Positions 12,403 to 24,134 of a DNA stretch of 64,000 bases are shown in pieces (within the stretch, counting starts at the first letter, position 1; every line of letters starts with the position of its first letter). The notes under the pieces are model-generated. The model was not told the origin of the DNA and did not search any database. It saw nothing but the letters and a program-made list of their open reading frames with translations. Source of the DNA: Climacium dendroides (lineage: Eukaryota > Streptophyta > Bryopsida > Hypnales > Climaciaceae); the NCBI GenBank assembly GCA_950106755.1, contig OX467082.1, positions 30,814,001-30,878,000 of the forward strand. The letters run 5' to 3'. The translations under genes and the position numbers were made by a program.

Positions 12403-13515
12403 GTCCTAGGGATAGTGTAGATAGAAAACCTAAACAACTATTACAGTCTACGAGGTGACCAAGTGGAACACCCAGGGGCACTAAAAAGAGCAAAAGTTCA
12501 GAACTGAAATTATATATCATATAATCTATATATATAATTTTCATTATTGTCCATAGTGTAAATATATACCATGCATTTCTTACTTAATCAAACAACCAAG
12601 AGAGGCTCTCCCTTGGAACTATCCAAAAAACATACAGAATTGAGAGATACATCAACTTTCAATACAACTATAAGCAACGGAATTGGAAATTAAGAACATA
12701 AAATTTTTTGAGCAAAAACACAGGTAAAAAAGAAATATACTCAAATAACAATTTTAGTAGCTATTTTCCCAATTGCTTAGTTCAGCACCTTAAAACACAA
12801 ATTTCATAGAGCTTCACCTACTCAATCTATGAACAGCTCAATCCATGAATTGCAATACCAAAACTATTAACATAAAAGAAATACATAATATGAACATAAA
12901 AGAAGCACATAATATCAATACAAAAAAAACACGTAATAAAAAATCCTTCATTCATATAATAAAATCTAACTTAAACTTAGGCCATGTTTATACAAAGTCC
13001 ACCTATGAGTAAATGATTTCTAAACATGAAGGTGCCAATCAATACATATAAAGTTTACACCAAATAGAAGACTATGCATTCAAATCAAAATATGTTGGTG
13101 CATTGCTATTGTCTTCCTTGACTTGCGAATCTTCAAAAATTGATTCAGGGATGCAAAACTCATTTTCTTTGCCGCACTCCTCATTTGCATCATCTTCTTC
13201 ATCGTCATGCCACGACGTTGTCCCAACAGGGTTATTGTATAAGATTTTTCAAAAGGATGCGCTGAGGGAAGTTTTCAACGTCATCAGGAAAAAAGATTCC
13301 ATGGCCAAAATTGAAAACATTATGTGAAGAGACACGTTCAACGTTGCCCCTATGAATGTCTTGGTTCATACAGCTCAACGGTTGTTGTTTCCATCATTGT
13401 AAGTTGTCTCCTCCACTAGCTCCCTCGAGGCTATTACTAAACCTTACAACTTCTGTATCTAAGTGCTCACCTTCCCAAGTCGTGGAAGAGGTTGTTGCTA
13501 TCTTGTTTTTTTGGG
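12403..13515. other. Spacer between converging PIF genes, no gene
   Basis: This lies between the transposase relic and the ORF1 relic of the old PIF element. It includes an AT-rich part with AAAGAANNACATAATAT-like repeats at about 12870-12930. No coding region is supported. Open frames at 13103-13515 on the + strand overlap the tail of the antisense ORF1 and have no features of their own. Confidence 0.45.
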
Positions 13516-14432
13516 TCAAGCCTCCAACAAACGACTTTCCAATTTGTCTAACTCCTCCTCCTGGTGTAGCTTCAAGTAACATACTACACAATCCAATATG
13601 CTTCCTTTTATAGAATGAGTCATCAAGAGAAACAAATTGGAATCCTCCATGATTTGATTTTTCTTAAGAGTAACAGCAGCCATAGCCTTCATTGTTGTTG
13701 CTTGTGCTGATGAAACAGTCTCCTTCACCGCTATTAATCAACGCGCTTCTTTTGTACTCTTGGCCCCTATGGTCTAACTCTGCTGGAAGTAGACACTTTG
13801 TGTCCATGATCAGTATTTCTTGATGGCAAGAAAGGGGAGTTCGAGTCATTCGACACTTATTTCCTCTTCATAATAAGCACATTCATTTTCTCCTACGAAC
13901 TACCTAAATACCACCGTGGAACATGCTTCACAATTTTCCACACATGTAAATACTGGAATTCAATATTCTTAATTGATTTCAATTTGTACAACTCCAAGGT
14001 ATGCTTCAAAACGTCACCTACATTGGCACCACTAATATTCAAGTTAGTACACTGTTGAAGAACGCCAATAAATTTACCTACATTGTGCTTTATCAATCCC
14101 CACTTTGACTCTAACGAGCGGACACTTTGTCTACATTGAAATAGACAACAATCATTGTAATGATGAAAAATTCTTTTCCAATACGTTGAACCTTTTTGTC
14201 CTCTCTCCATAATTAGATCCTGAGATATGCTAAGCACACTATGAGATAATTGTCTCTCCTCTTCATCTTGTAAAATTCTTCCCTTTCCCTCCCTATTGAC
14301 CTTCCTCAAAGACATAGCAATCATGTAGTCCTCTTTGTTCAATAATGGAGCCTCTACCTCTACTTCTTCCTCCTCTTGTAGACTAGTCAAAGTAACTATC
14401 TTCTTGTCATAGCAAAAACAAATGCAAGTCAA
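13516..14432 (-). pseudogene. PIF ORF1 (Myb/NAM-associated-like), degraded
   Basis: This is the second protein of the PIF element, a DNA-binding partner usually annotated in plants as glutathione S-transferase T3-like or NAM-associated. The open part is 179 codons (13893-14432). It carries the trihelix/Myb-like block RSVRSLESKWGLIKHNVGKF and, about 40 residues later, the HVWKIVKHVPRW block that closes this domain in the family. Downstream, after several stops and frame changes, the RP.G..VQKK element and an ATTMKAMAAVTLKKNQIME helix continue towards 13516, like the charged C-terminal helix of the family. It runs opposite to the transposase, as in the complete element at 44588-48100. It is broken and unlikely to be functional. 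Confidence 0.8.
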
Positions 14433-16236
14433 AAACCACTCCTAAGTTGTTTCAAATGAAGACCATTGGCATACCTAATTAGTTCTAAATGAGAGTTTAT
14501 TGAGGCTTGGAGAAATTCAAGAATTTTATCTAAGGTTTGAATCTACATACAGACTCTTGAGCTTGAATTATTGGCCATGAGTAATTAGCATGACTTTTGC
14601 TAGATGTTGTGACAGAATACTTGCATGGCATTACTTAACTGTGTCACTTTACAGACTAAAGCACGCATCGTTTACAATAACACCTTTATAATCCAACATG
14701 TATCATTTGGAATCTATAAGGATACATGACAGAAATGGAGATGACAACAACGATGGCATGTGAGCCACAAGGTCGCAACTATTTACGTGACGAAGTTCTG
14801 AACCCTAAATCTAATGGAGGCAATTTCTTAGATTCAATTTGAAATTGACCTTAATATTAGATTTTAGGGTTACTTGATCAAAAATCACAATGGAAGTTGA
14901 GGTATTGTGCATTCAATGATAATGGAAATGGATTCGATTGCATATTAACAACTATTCTTTGGATTCTATATGAATCAATTATGAATATGTGAACATGTAT
15001 TAGATCATGATAGGATTTCATATCATTGCCTTTAATATGTAATGTAAAATCTTCAATAAAATATAGAACAAGTCTTGATTCTACATGGACAACTAATATT
15101 GTTTTATCTAACAACCATGTTTTTGAAATGGATTATTTTGCCTCTTTTTTAAAATAAATTCATCTTTAGTCAAGAAGTTGTTAAGTTCAAAGTAAGAAAA
15201 TTAATCTCTTGATTATAGAATAGCTTACTCTAATTTAAAATCAATACTACCTTCCAATAAGTTGGTAGTAAAATTTATGAGGCATGTCTAGCATTAGAAA
15301 GATGAGGCATCAAGAGGGTTGCACAAGCCAGACCAACAATCCAATTGAAAATATATTTGTTATGAAAATATTAATCTTTTATTTGGATGTTTGGAGGCAC
15401 TAATCTAAAGCCTAGTGGCCTTCTTGAGGCCCAAAGTTTCTCTAATGTTAACATATAATTCCTAAAGAATACAAGCCATCAATTTTAAGTACTATAATCC
15501 TATATTTTAAAGGACAAAGGATGAAAGCATGCTACAAGTCTTTACGAGGTTATAGATGTCTTTATATTGATAATACATGATTTTTAACTTAACAATAGCA
15601 AAAAAAAACATTTATATGTTTGATTCATTAGATTTTTGGATTTGGAAGCCATCCATTGCATAGCTAGTATAAATGTTGGTAAGATGACATAGGTCTTGTA
15701 CTTTTACAAAAATAATTTTTGAATTAAATTCAATGAATATCATATACATTCAAAAATAAACACGTGTTAAAAAATTTAGTAAAAACTTATTTATTGACAT
15801 TAGATATTAAATGGCATATTGAAAATAATGGCCCTAATGATATTTTCAGATTATTTTTAGTTACGAAAGAAGATTTAGAGTCACTTATGAATCTATAAAG
15901 TGTTAAATATTTGGAAATGCTTCAATAGGTAAAAACTTTAGGACTTCCCAATTATTCTATTTTCATAGAAGCTCAAATTTGGTACTAGATTGACTAAGTT
16001 CCAATTTAATTTGGGTTCATTTTGAGCAAGAAATCCTTCACCTCTTCAAGCTAATTATGGAACATAATCAATATGCTCACAAATAAATTTTTAAGGTTAT
16101 ATGTGTTACTGTAATCTTGCAATGAAATATTGGATACATGGTCTAATAGAAAAATCCTTCAATATCAAATTATTTTTTGTATTAATTTTAATGCTATTTT
16201 TTAATTAAAACTTCATTTGCATGTAGATAAATTACA
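14433..16236. other. AT-rich stretch without a gene
   Basis: No protein or RNA gene is recognised. The right terminus of the old PIF element was expected here but not found. The frames present are short and lack domains. Confidence 0.5.
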
Positions 16237-16240
16237 TTAA

Positions 16241-17170
16241 CCCCTAAAGGACCAAGGCCTTATTTTTGCCAAAAAACACTCAAAACTCCCATTTCTGTAG
16301 CAAAAAGTAAAAAAAATTGAAAATTATTTTTTCTACACATCCAACTGTAGGATCTTATACCTTACTAGTATGAAAATGTGTGGAAAAAATTTCAGAAATT
16401 TTGACCACATAGATTAAAAAATATTTGCGTTTAAAGTGAAAAAAACAATTTTTTTCAGCACCTTGTGGGACTAGATTATTTGACTTTGAACTTTTTTAAC
16501 TTAAATTTTTTGCACTACAGAGTTTTGAGCTTTAAATAATTATTGTGGGAAAATGAGTTGAGAGTCTAGGAAAAAAGAAATTAAAAAAAAAAAAAAAAAT
16601 TCATGCTTAAAAAAATTGTTAAGTAGAAGTAGGTATGAGAATGAAGGAAAATCTAAATTATTAATATCTTTAAGATGGAATTAAAATGCACTAATCCCAA
16701 TGGTGAGATTGTTCTAGCAAGCAAACAAAATTATGTAAATTTTTTTTTCCAGAAAAATTGTAAAAATTGCATTCAGAAATGAATTCTATAAGTTATTTTT
16801 TCAAGAAGATGTTCTAACTACCCGATAAACAAGATTGTCCATAGCTTTCTCATAATAAGTCCGAATAGAATGAATCAAAGCTTCCCATGCAGACAAAAAT
16901 ATAATCTACAAGAAAAAAATCCAAAAAAGAAAAATTCAAATTTTTTCAAATTTTTTTTGCTGCCCGGACTGCCCCCATCCCCTATTTTGAGCTTATTTGG
17001 TCATAACTTTTGTTTCCAGGCACCAAATGTGAAAAAAATTATATTCCCACAAAGCTCATCAGTTTTTCTATCTTCAAAAAAAGTTTCAAAAAATCATGAC
17101 AAAATTTCAGCCCATAGGTACCTGCCCGAAATCCAATTTGTCCCCCGAAAGGACAATGGTCCTTTAGGGG
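16241..17170 (+). mobile_element. TTAA-flanked non-coding element, family A, complete
   Basis: This is the best-preserved copy, 930 bp. The left end is TTAA-CCCCTAAAGGACCAAGG (TTAA 16237-16240) and the right end is ATGGTCCTTTAGGGG-TTAA (TTAA 17171-17174). This gives a 13-bp inverted repeat (CCCCTAAAGGACC, extended by the following A) with identical TTAA on both sides. The interior is AT-rich and non-coding, and a 118-codon open frame across the right part has no domain. Insertion at TTAA and a CCC start resemble piggyBac elements. Land-plant piggyBac assignment is an inference because no transposase is present. Confidence 0.82.
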
Positions 17171-17174
17171 TTAA

Positions 17175-18245
17175 AACTATTGTAAAACATCACCTAGCAA
17201 AGGTGGATTTTTTGTTGTTCATTTGAAAAAAACTCTCCTCTTAACCAAAGGGAAATTGTATATTGATGTACACAATGTCTCAACATGCACTTAAGGTGCA
17301 TAGAAATGCTCACTTAACACTAGATTTGCTTTCAAATTTTGATAATTGTATCTAAATTTGCCACAACTTAGTCACAAACCGCTTGAGGTTTTGAAAAAGT
17401 ACAAGATCAATGAAGTTCATTCCTTTTTGTAGTATTATATTAGATTTGTGATCTATATTTATATCTATATTTATACCTATATTTATACTTATATATGTAC
17501 CTATATCTATATCGACTAGATTTTTTTTGCAATTTGTTTATGTGCTAGCTTGAGTGCTAGCACACATGAATTAAAATAACCATCAGTTGTTCAATAATTA
17601 GACAATCTTGGCTAGTACTATTAGACATACAAATATGGTATGCATTTCCAAAAATTGAAACTCATAATAATACATCAATGTCCACAAGGCATTACTAATT
17701 TTATTGATATCTTTATTTCTTTTATCAAGTATACTCTAGAAACAATAACCTCAAGCTCAATGATATCCTTTGAATATGAATATCATCATTCATTTGGTAT
17801 CTCCAAAACCAAATCCATGCCCAACAATGGTAGTGCCCCTTTTCTAACAAGGATTTCTTCCCAAAGAAGACAACAACACAACAAACACGTCCAAGATGTT
17901 TAGTAGACCCCTAATATGTCTAGTAGAGACAATTGTTAGGCTTATTTTCAAATAGATTACCCCCCATTTACAATTTTGGCATATTAAAGTCACATTTGAT
18001 TGAAGTGTTGATGGCTAGCTAATATTTATTATATTCTAACTTTAATCTTGTAATTAAAAGCAAAATTTCAAATGTTCAAATTAACAATCGAAGCCAAAAA
18101 TGTCATGTATATTGGACATTTGTCATATGCGACATGCAATGTCAGATATCTATTAGATGTCAAAATCCAAAATTATGTCTGATAAGACAACCTTGCTCTC
18201 CAAGGAAAATATCCCCCGCTTCAAACTTGTGGATGTTTTTTTTAC
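17175..18245. other. AT-rich stretch without a gene
   Basis: No gene is recognised. A short run of imperfect TATATTTATA/CTATATCTATA units lies at about 17455-17515. The 87-codon frame at 17640-17903 has no recognisable domain. Confidence 0.5.
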
Positions 18246-18375
18246 TTAATCTCTTAAGAACCAGAGGTAGTTCAAAATTCCTAAATTATAAAGATGTATT
18301 ATAAAATATAATATAGTATAATGGTATAATGATGACTTTAACCCTGGAGCTCTCTGACGTCCATTTTTTGGACAA

Positions 18376-19523
18376 CACTAGAAGAAAAACGTGTCTGTTG
18401 CAACCCACTGAGATGCGACTATGTGTCCTATACAACTAAGATGCGACTGTAGCCCTCTGTATTTGCACCAAATTTCACGTGTATGTAGTTGTAGTCGCAA
18501 AGTAGTCGGAAAATGAAGAATAGGGTTACGATATTGTAACAGAAGAACTGACATGAGGTATTCTACATCCAGCATTCATCGCAGTTGTCCATGTGGACAG
18601 CTATCCGCGAAGTAGAGTCCACCGTGGAAAAATGAAATCGCTCTGATTACAGGCTACAACTAAAAACTAGAAGATTGCAACTTAGAAATGACTCAAATGC
18701 AACTAGAAATCAACTATAACGCAACTAGAGCCCGACTACAGTGCAACTAAAAAACGATTCAAATGCAACTAGAGAACAAGTGCAATGCAACTAGAACATG
18801 ACTGAAAATCGATTTAATTGTCCCATATCGATTGTCAAGAATACCATCAGCTTGAACAGATAAGAATGGTAAGTTATAGCATTCTTGTGTAATGAATTTT
18901 GATAGTGAAATTCTAATATTTATAAATTTTATAGATTTTTATACTTTGTAGATTTCTACAATTTGTAGATTTCTATAATCTACAACTCTATAAATTATAA
19001 CCAAGTCGCAAACTAGTTGCAAACCAGTTGTATGTCAATCGCAAACGAGTTGCACATCAATCGCAAACTAGTTGCAAACCAGTTGTATGTCAATCGCAAA
19101 CTAGTTGTACACTAGTCGCAAACGAGTTGCACATCAATCGCAAACTAGTTGCACACTAGTTGCAAACTAGTTGTATGTCAATCGCAAACCAGTTGCACTC
19201 TAGTCGCAAACGAGTTGCACATCAATCGCAAACGAGTTGCACACCAGTTGTATGTCAATCGCAAACCAGTTGCACATTAGTCGCAAACCAGTTGCACACA
19301 AATAAGTGAAATAACTTTCACATCAGCAACCACGTCACAGCAGTTCATCGACGAAGTTCTCCATTGCCTATCGAATGACAAACAACCTCGCGACTGCAGT
19401 GCAACTCATGCGACTTGTCCACTGCGACTGTGGACTCCAGAATATCACCAAGTCGCAAATGTCCGATACGACTACAAACCAGTCGCAAACCGCAGTCGCA
19501 AAACCCTGCTTTTTCTTCTAGTG
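18376..19523. mobile_element. Non-autonomous CACTA (EnSpm) element, 1148 bp
   Basis: The ends are CACTAGAAGAAAAACG and, reversed, CACTAGAAGAAAAAGC, so the first 14 bases form a perfect inverted repeat starting with the CACTA signature. Flanking trinucleotides are CAA and TAA, which is compatible with the 3-bp target duplication of this superfamily plus one later change. The subterminal regions are packed with TGCAACT/AGTTGCA and GCGACT/AGTCGC words in both orientations, as expected of transposase-binding arrays. No transposase is encoded, so movement would have needed an autonomous relative. The GC content is clearly higher than in the flanks. Confidence 0.85.
19005..19300 (+). repeat. 22-bp tandem array inside the CACTA element
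   Basis: About thirteen degenerate units follow the pattern CGCAAACnAGTTGnACAnYAnT. Unit edges vary by an inserted CAAACCAGTTGTATGT segment. All units are in the same direction and carry the half-sites TCGCAAAC and AGTTGCA. The position near one terminus suggests a subterminal protein-binding array of the CACTA element rather than a neutral satellite. Confidence 0.8.
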
Positions 19524-20527
19524 TAATGACCATATTGAAGTTCTTGTTTCTGTCTCATTCTTGCTTGGATGAAAGTCATCCTAATTTTTGGTGATACTTT
19601 ATCAAGTTCTTGTCTTATCTAATGGTTGGATTTGGTCTTGCTAGATTACAAATTTTTCTAAGATTACAAATGTGGAAGTATATCAAGTGGTCAAACTACA
19701 TTGACTCTAGTTCAAAACTAGATTTGCAAAAATGAGGTCATAGATGTAAAGAATACAAAAATTTCAAAAAATCATCATGTGAAGAGAACCCATTTCAAAT
19801 CCATTCCAACAAATTTTACTCAAAAAATGATAATATTTTACTTGTAATCAAATTTTGAAGGAATTTTGAAATTTCCCTGTCAAAATTTATAGAAAATTAT
19901 TGGTGATTGCATTGGTGAATCTAACCATACAGATGGAATGTAAAACTCAAAATCTACAACTTTCTTTTGTATATCACTTCTAAAATATTTTTCCAAATAG
20001 CATTTTATAATGATTTTTTCCAAATCGTCAATTCTGGAGAAGAGTCCAAACACTCCAGGGTTAACAATAGTTGAAAAATATGATTTATAGATCACATCTA
20101 TATGGTTGGATCAACTAGTTCACCAACCAATATTTTTCAATAATATTTGGAGCCAAAAATTGGATATTCTTTCTAAAATTGATTGTACATTGAATATTTG
20201 TGATTTTCACATGAATTTTTTTCCATTAAGTTCAAAATTTAAAATTCTAATCATAGAGATTTTTGAAGATTTTTTTGAAGACTAATTTCTTTTATTCAAT
20301 TCATTTTTGAAGGGTCATTTTTTGGCCAAATATACTAATACCCTCTACATCATAAAATATTTTGGAAAATCAAATTTTCCATAATCTATACCAAATAAAT
20401 GTTAAAGAACTTAACACAAGAATCTTTCAAAAAATCATTGAATAAAGAAATGCATTTTGTATGCTTGGAATGTGTTTGTGTTGATCTATAGTTTGAAACT
20501 TGACCACTTGGTTCTTAAAGGGATAAT

Positions 20528-21880
20528 GGGCCAAAAGTACAAAACTATGATGACTTGTTATTGTTTTAAAAGACTTGTAGTTAATAAAAAAAAAGTGTCA
20601 ACAATTAAGTTAAATCAAATGTACATTTAAAAAAAATACTGCAAAATATAAATATTTAAACCCTTGAAAATTAATTTAAGACTTTGAGTACCAACATATT
20701 AAACAAAAATGAAAAAAAATTTAAATGGTTTGAGTTTAAAAAATTCAAATTGTGATTCAAAAGATTTGTACATTATCTCAATTGCTATCAATGAGATATT
20801 TTATTTTACCATGCATAAAATAGTATGACATATACTCTTTTTGGTATAAAATTTTCAATTGTGAGCACTTAGAGATTTTTAATTTTTTTGTTAGTCATGT
20901 AGCTCATGTAGTCTTATTTTCCAAAAATATTCCTTCACTGCAAGTTCAATGTAGATTTACCAAAAGATTTTGGTATGTTTATCAAAATAACACCTTCTAG
21001 TGCATTGTGGCAAAAAAACCCTTGTATAATGTACTTGCAATCTTGTCAAATCAAGAACTTCAAAATTTAAAACTTAACATTTTCTTCAAATAATGTGAAG
21101 GCCTTTCATAACCCTTGGTCAAATACAATTGAATAGGATTCAAACATTGAGATATGTTTTGCATTAAGTTTTTTTTGGTGATTTATTGACCATTTGCACC
21201 AAAGTAATAGGTCCAATACCAAGCCCTTACCAAACAAAATGGTATTGAAAGAGTAGAAAATTGCTAGAAAACTTCAAACTAAAAAGAACCCTTGGACGAA
21301 ATTGCTAAATTGTGGATGAAAATACAATTATGAATATGTCATAAGCACAAATATGATATTTTCTATCTAATATGTGAATGAATGTTGAAATTTGGAGCAC
21401 CAATATAACATTTAATATCGCCCCTTTGGCACTTCATACAAAATGAAAAAACAACAATTGATGTCACATAACATAAAACTTTTTCATCCTTGAATGTTAT
21501 TTAAGTAAAATGCCTCTCATTTCTCCTAGTATGCCAAAGCTTGTTATTTCTCATAAGGTAGCCCCTTCAAAATCTTGACACGTACATTTTTATACAAGAA
21601 AAAAAAAGCACAATACTAAAAATGATAATTAGTAGAAGGGTGAGAATAGAATAGAGTTGGAGAAACTTTTGTGGCAATGATAGGATCAATTTAAGATATT
21701 ACAGAGGTCGTGACTTTACAAAAGAAATTTTTTTAGTAAAATTATTTCAATTTAACTTCTTGCAAAATGTTTTGTTGACATATGTATATTTCCGAGCGCT
21801 TACCAAATAGATGTTGAATTCATCTAGTTATAGATATAGTCTTTTACAACCTTCACCTTTGAAATTTTAATCAACTCATT
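20528..21880. other. AT-rich stretch without a gene
   Basis: Nothing recognisable as a gene, RNA or transposon terminus was seen. The sequence is simple, AT-rich and without long frames. Confidence 0.5.
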
Positions 21881-22179
21881 CATCACAAAGTTTAAACCCT
21901 ATAGTTTGCCAATAGTTATCATGTGATTATTGTTATTTCATGAGTTCGCACGTTAATTACAATTTATCGCATCATTAAAATGTATTATTTTGCATCATTA
22001 AAATGTATTATTTTGCATCATTACCATACTGTTGCAAGTAATGCATTGTAATGATGCGATAATGATACAAAGTAATGCATTGTAATAATGCGATAAATTG
22101 TAATTAAGGTGCAAACCCATGAAACAATGATAACCACATGATAATTGTTGACAAACCATAGGGTCTAAACTTTGTGATG
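21881..22179. repeat. Foldback MITE of about 300 bp
   Basis: The ends are CATCACAAAGTTTAAACCCT and, reversed, CATCACAAAGTTTAGACCC. The pairing continues inward through TATAGTTTG, ATCATGTG and AATTACAATTTATCGCAT blocks. The centre holds two direct copies of TTAAAATGTATTATTTTGCA. It is non-coding and the superfamily is not determined. Confidence 0.75.
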
Positions 22180-22953
22180 TTGTGCTTCTTAAAATATCAC
22201 ATACACTTGCATTGTGCTTCAAATAAAATATGCCAAATCCTAAAAAATCTTTACTAAATTTCTATTGCATGTCTAATGTCATGCAAAGCTTATGAAAAAT
22301 GATTTTAAGTTTAGTTGACTTCCTAAAACCCTATTTTCACGTAAATTATGTAGAATAGAAAAATCATATTTACCTTTCTATCCTTGTTCTATTCCTTCAA
22401 AAGTGCACCATTCATAAAGTACTCAATTCAATAATTTCTTCCATTGAATAAGGGAAAGTATCTTGCCAAACAATATCTCAAATGTTTTTGGATTGTGAAC
22501 TAAAAGCAAGTGACTAATTTGAGAAGTTTAAGTAACTATTTTATTCAAAAAGTGAATGGATGCCTAAGTACAAAGTCACTTGTAGGGTAGTTGCTTATTG
22601 GCTATAGATCCAAAGGGCGGAGGCTTTATAATGAAATAACAACTACCATGAAGATATTTGAATAGCTTGGAGATGTTCAAAAAACAAATTTGTACTAAGG
22701 GATAGAGTCTCTTTTGAAATTTTCTTTTGAATATGTACTCCAAGCACGTGTGCTAGTGTATGTAAGAGTTGTAATTGACTATAAGAATTGACAAACCTAC
22801 ACAACTTGAATACATGGGGTAGTATATGCTTTGTGTAATTGCAAATCCAAAAGTCTCCTAGTGTAGCTACTTGTTGGCTCCAGACCACATGGGATGAGTA
22901 ATATCCTAAAGAAATTAGAATCACTATTTTTTTTTCCAAAAACTAGTGCTAAG
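22180..22953. other. AT-rich stretch without a gene
   Basis: A 98-codon frame on the - strand (22643-22939) has no recognisable domain and is not called. No transposon end was identified. Confidence 0.45.
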
Positions 22954-23240
22954 AGCACTTGCACAAGCTCATGTCAAAGGTTTTACACACGCCAATCTTG
23001 GTTGACAAATCCTTTAGGGGCCCTTAAAATATTATCATGACACTCAATCTTAGCAAGTCAAACAATGGTTGGGCTTGAAATCACTATTCATCCTATATTT
23101 AGTGAACTTTATCCTATATATATAAAGAAAAAATAATTGATTATTTATGCACATTTGATGAGCATAGGTGGGGACAAGGATCTTGAAGGCTCGTCAAAAA
23201 TAAATGTGAACTTCTAATGTGTGCTAGTGTAGATGTTCTG
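22954..23240. repeat. Putative MITE with AGAGCACTTGCACAAGC ends
   Basis: The left end AGAGCACTTGCACAAGC and the reversed right end AGAACATCTACACTAGC are imperfect inverted repeats of a form common in plant Tourist-like MITEs. The inner GATGAGCATAGGTGGGGACA at about 23158 recurs in reverse at about 7292-7311, which supports a repeated family. No clean target duplication was found. Confidence 0.45.
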
Positions 23241-23506
23241 AAGGATAGTATACGCATCTTTTGTCATAGCCATTTCTTTTTGTTGTTTTCAAAGGGAAAA
23301 TTGATCTAATAAAACTATATTGAGTCCATTCGAGGTAGACCAATCCATTTCCGCCAATTGCCTCCAATTTCCACCAATTTCATCATCCTACTTTTTGTTC
23401 CAATTCCACTGCCAAACTCATCCAAATCTATTTCATTTTATAACAAAATCAATGCATTAATGCCAACAAGGGGTAATGTGTCAATCCTTTATTGGTGAAT
23501 ACTTAA

Positions 23507-24130
23507 CCCTTAAATGCTCGAGGTACCAAATTTAGTGTTGACAATGCTTTGAAATTAAATAAAATTTACTCAAGTTGTTCTTTTTAATATTTTATATTTT
23601 TGAAAAGTTCTTTTTTAAGTCTAATTTTAGAATCAAAATTCCAATTTTGGAAATGATTGATTATGATTTTTTTATTCAAGATTTTGTGCAAGGGTGTTCA
23701 TTGCAATCTTGACGTTTCGTAGTATGGAGGGCTTTTGGAAATGAGTCTCAAATACTCTACATCTTGGAGAAAAAATCACACTAAAAATTCATTTAAAAAA
23801 ATTGTAGAGTAGATTTTGAGAAGCCATAAATTGATTGGAGTTATGCATGTTAGCATATTTTTTTGGCAACCAACTTTTTAAATTTGACATGTGAAAAGAG
23901 GACTAAAAGACTTCAAATCACTTTTGTAGTTTTTACACCTTTATGATAAAAGATTATAATCTTTCAATCCATAAGTGATATTTTTTTCCTATGTGATCTC
24001 TAATATGTCTAATTTGAACTTGTATGGTTGCAATTAAAAAAAATTGATTCAACCTATCAAAATGTTGGTATTAAGTTCAATTTAAAGCAAATTGCTAGAA
24101 GCTCAAAAAAATCCTTGGGGCATTTAGGAG
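23507..24130. mobile_element. TTAA-flanked non-coding element, family C
   Basis: TTAA (23503-23506) is followed by CCCTTAAATGCTCGAGG. The right end is CCTTGGGGCATTTAGGAG before TTAA (24131-24134). Reversed, that end reads CTCCTAAATGCCCCAAGG. The ends therefore share CYCYTAAATGC, close to but distinct from the CCCCTAAAGGACC of family A. It is 624 bp and non-coding. A related copy lies at 48146-48946. Confidence 0.65.
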
Positions 24131-24134
24131 TTAA

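Larger units (their letters stand above)
18250..20523. mobile_element. Possible TTAA-type element hosting the CACTA insertion
   Basis: TTAA at 18246-18249 is followed by TCTCTTAAGAACCAGAGG. Near 20523 the sequence ends CACTTGGTTCTTAAAGGGA before TAAT. Read inward, both ends share (T)C(T/C)C(-/T)TTAAGAACCA, which resembles the family B end ACCCTAAAGAACCA. If this is real, the CACTA element at 18376-19523 landed inside it. The right target site is not an exact TTAA, so this is tentative. Confidence 0.35.

Noticed and set aside
16870..17226. A 118-codon + strand frame
   Set aside because: It lies across the right half of a TTAA-flanked non-coding element, is low-complexity, and is not conserved in the other copies.
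17455..17515. A CRISPR-like or structured repeat array
   Set aside because: It is a simple imperfect TA-rich microsatellite.
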